A stretch of DNA of 64,000 nucleotides from Chionoecetes opilio. Its lineage: Eukaryota > Arthropoda > Malacostraca > Decapoda > Majidae. Position 1 is the stretch's first letter, and each line of letters starts with the position of its first letter. Below, piece after piece: positions 62,747 through 64,000 of the stretch. The stretch spans positions 10,001-74,000 of the forward strand of contig JACEEZ010012712.1 of the NCBI GenBank assembly GCA_016584305.1. The letters run 5' to 3'. Under the pieces are notes generated by a model. That model was not told the DNA's origin, did no database searches, and saw only the letters and a program-made list of their open reading frames with translations. A program made the position numbers and the translations under genes.

Positions 62747-64000
62747 GCAGTTGTTGTGGAGGGAAATGAGGTTAGTTGGGAATGGAGGGAAATTTGACTG
62801 AATGCTGATATTCATTCAAGTTTCTGTGATATATTTGAAGGTTAGATATCAGAGACAGGGTGAAAAGTACCATTTATTGCAATATTTGAGTTGATAAGGA
62901 ATAGCGTGTGGAGTGTTACTTAAAGCGGACTCCATGATGTCACTCCACGCGGCATATTGACTCCACATGGTAATAATTCCACCCGTGCCAATGTCCACCT
63001 AAGGATGTGAGATGGAATGAATGTAGGAGTATTTGTTACTTTATTTTGACATACAATTGTTTCCCTTGTGGTGGGTGTGATTTAATATTACTTTCCACAC
63101 ATTCCTGCAGTGAGAGAAGCGTTATATCTTTGTTGACACTCATTCAAAGTTACGGTATGAATTGCAGTAAGTAGTTAGTCAGCATCGTCTTTCTGTTTAA
63201 CGTCAGAATTTCCCATGTCTTATTAAGTTAGACGCTCGATGATACGCTTCCAATTCTATTATCGGTGTTCATTCAAATTTGCGGCTTGAGTTACTTTTCT
63301 TCTACGTACTTCCTTATTTCCCCCTGGCTCTTAATCCCTCCTTCTTCCATGGCGCTATATCCATCTATCTTCCTCTGTCTCTTCCACTTCCTTCATATAT
63401 TTACGCCCTTCCTCCCACCTTTATCGGTTGTTCTTTCCTCATCACTGACAGCAAGATTCACACAAGATTCAGATTCAAGATTCACCCAAGTTTCAGATTC
63501 AAGATTCAGCACAGACTCACTCAATTAATAACAACCTTACTAACCTTGGCTCAACACCTCTGTGGGAATTATTGCAAGCACTGTACCTGTAGTAGAGTAA
63601 TGACTCGCTCTCACCTGGGCTGTAGATGCTAACCTGTTGACCATCTTGGGCGTATTTGGGTCCAACTTCTTCAGAATACTTGAATTGAGGTGGGCATTTC
63701 AATTGAGAGGATAATTGTTTTATGATATTTTTACACAGAAGTACTTGTAGTCTGGCTGTGATGTTAAAGATTTGTTGTAGATGTATACCTGTAGATGCTC
63801 TTGGGTTTATTTAGGTCAAACTTCTTCAGGATGCTTAAATTTAGACATAGTAGCTGGTGGGATGTTCAATTGAGATGATTATTGGTTCTGATTATTTTTA
63901 CACGAGTATATGTCTGGGTGTGTGATGTTATGGGTTAGTTGGGGTGTTGTTGTGTACGATACTTGTAATAAAGTCTTGTGTATCGATGATGTACTGATCT
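62747..64000 (+). other. Probable 3' untranslated and downstream region of the PUDP-like gene
   Basis: No further gene is seen. AATAAA at 63,967-63,972, followed by tcttgtgtatcg, is a candidate polyadenylation signal. That would make a long 3' UTR, but the link is unproven. A ~100-base block (gtagatgct...ttggg.gtattt.ggtc.aacttcttcagaa) is repeated at 63,622-63,720 and 63,790-63,895. The short repeat caagattcac/cagattcaag lies at 63,460-63,510. Confidence 0.45.

Overview
The window is animal nuclear DNA, most likely from a crustacean and probably a decapod such as a crab. The evidence is short introns-and-exons genes with GT/AG splice sites, interstitial (TTAGG/CCTAA)n tracts of the arthropod telomere type, a very heavy load of GA, GT, GATA and AAT microsatellites, dozens of MITE-like inverted repeats, and LINE and tRNA-derived SINE fragments. 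The species cannot be fixed from the sequence alone. Nearly all long open frames are in-frame simple or tandem repeats. Real coding sequence is only about 2 kb in small spliced exons.

Left part (1-22 kb): mostly microsatellites, minisatellites (10.4-12.0 kb GC-rich; 15.75-18.24 kb 23-bp satellite) and transposon debris. One clear exon of a BTBD7-like BTB protein lies on the minus strand at 9,095-9,321. A decayed LINE with an SGNH-esterase-like ORF1 and an endonuclease fragment lies at 20.1-21.9 kb.

Middle part (22.9-35.3 kb): minus-strand exons of an IQSEC/schizo-type Arf-GEF. They are the IQ exon 34,223-34,455, linker exons 31,642-31,970 and 30,772-30,920, a Sec7 exon 25,735-26,016, and a probable C-terminal exon near 22.93-23.18 kb. 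Splice phases between the first three agree exactly. The N-terminal half of Sec7 and the PH domain were not found, and the Sec7 exon carries a reading-frame break. A single well-formed PIG-A exon (35,045-35,224) sits on the same strand about 590 bp upstream of the IQ exon. Between the exons lie a nearly intact Tc1-type transposon (26.65-28.06 kb), four minisatellites and several MITEs.

36-46 kb: LINE remnants, a frameshifted P-element/THAP9-like transposase (40.98-41.98 kb), CCTAA tracts and a 30-bp minisatellite that contains 20 CACGTG and 7 CATGTG E-boxes.

Right part (46.4-62.75 kb): one complete plus-strand gene, a pseudouridine-5'-phosphatase (PUDP/HDHD1/GS1-like) HAD hydrolase. It has exon 1, three alternative versions of exon 2 (each exactly 219 bp, phase 1-1, each coding a complete 74-residue cap segment), exon 3 and exon 4. 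Any one exon 2 gives a continuous 233-residue protein. This looks like a cassette of mutually exclusive exons that swaps the substrate-selecting cap of a metabolic phosphatase. Exons 2b and 2c arose by a duplication that took the upstream intron with it. An oppositely oriented SINE pair lies on either side of exon 2b. A CRE/E-box motif (TGACGTCACGTG) lies about 90 bp upstream of the ATG.

A second pattern is a ~210-bp MITE family with TTAA ends. Four of its copies lie within about 110 bp of an exon, always on the low-coordinate side and in the same orientation.
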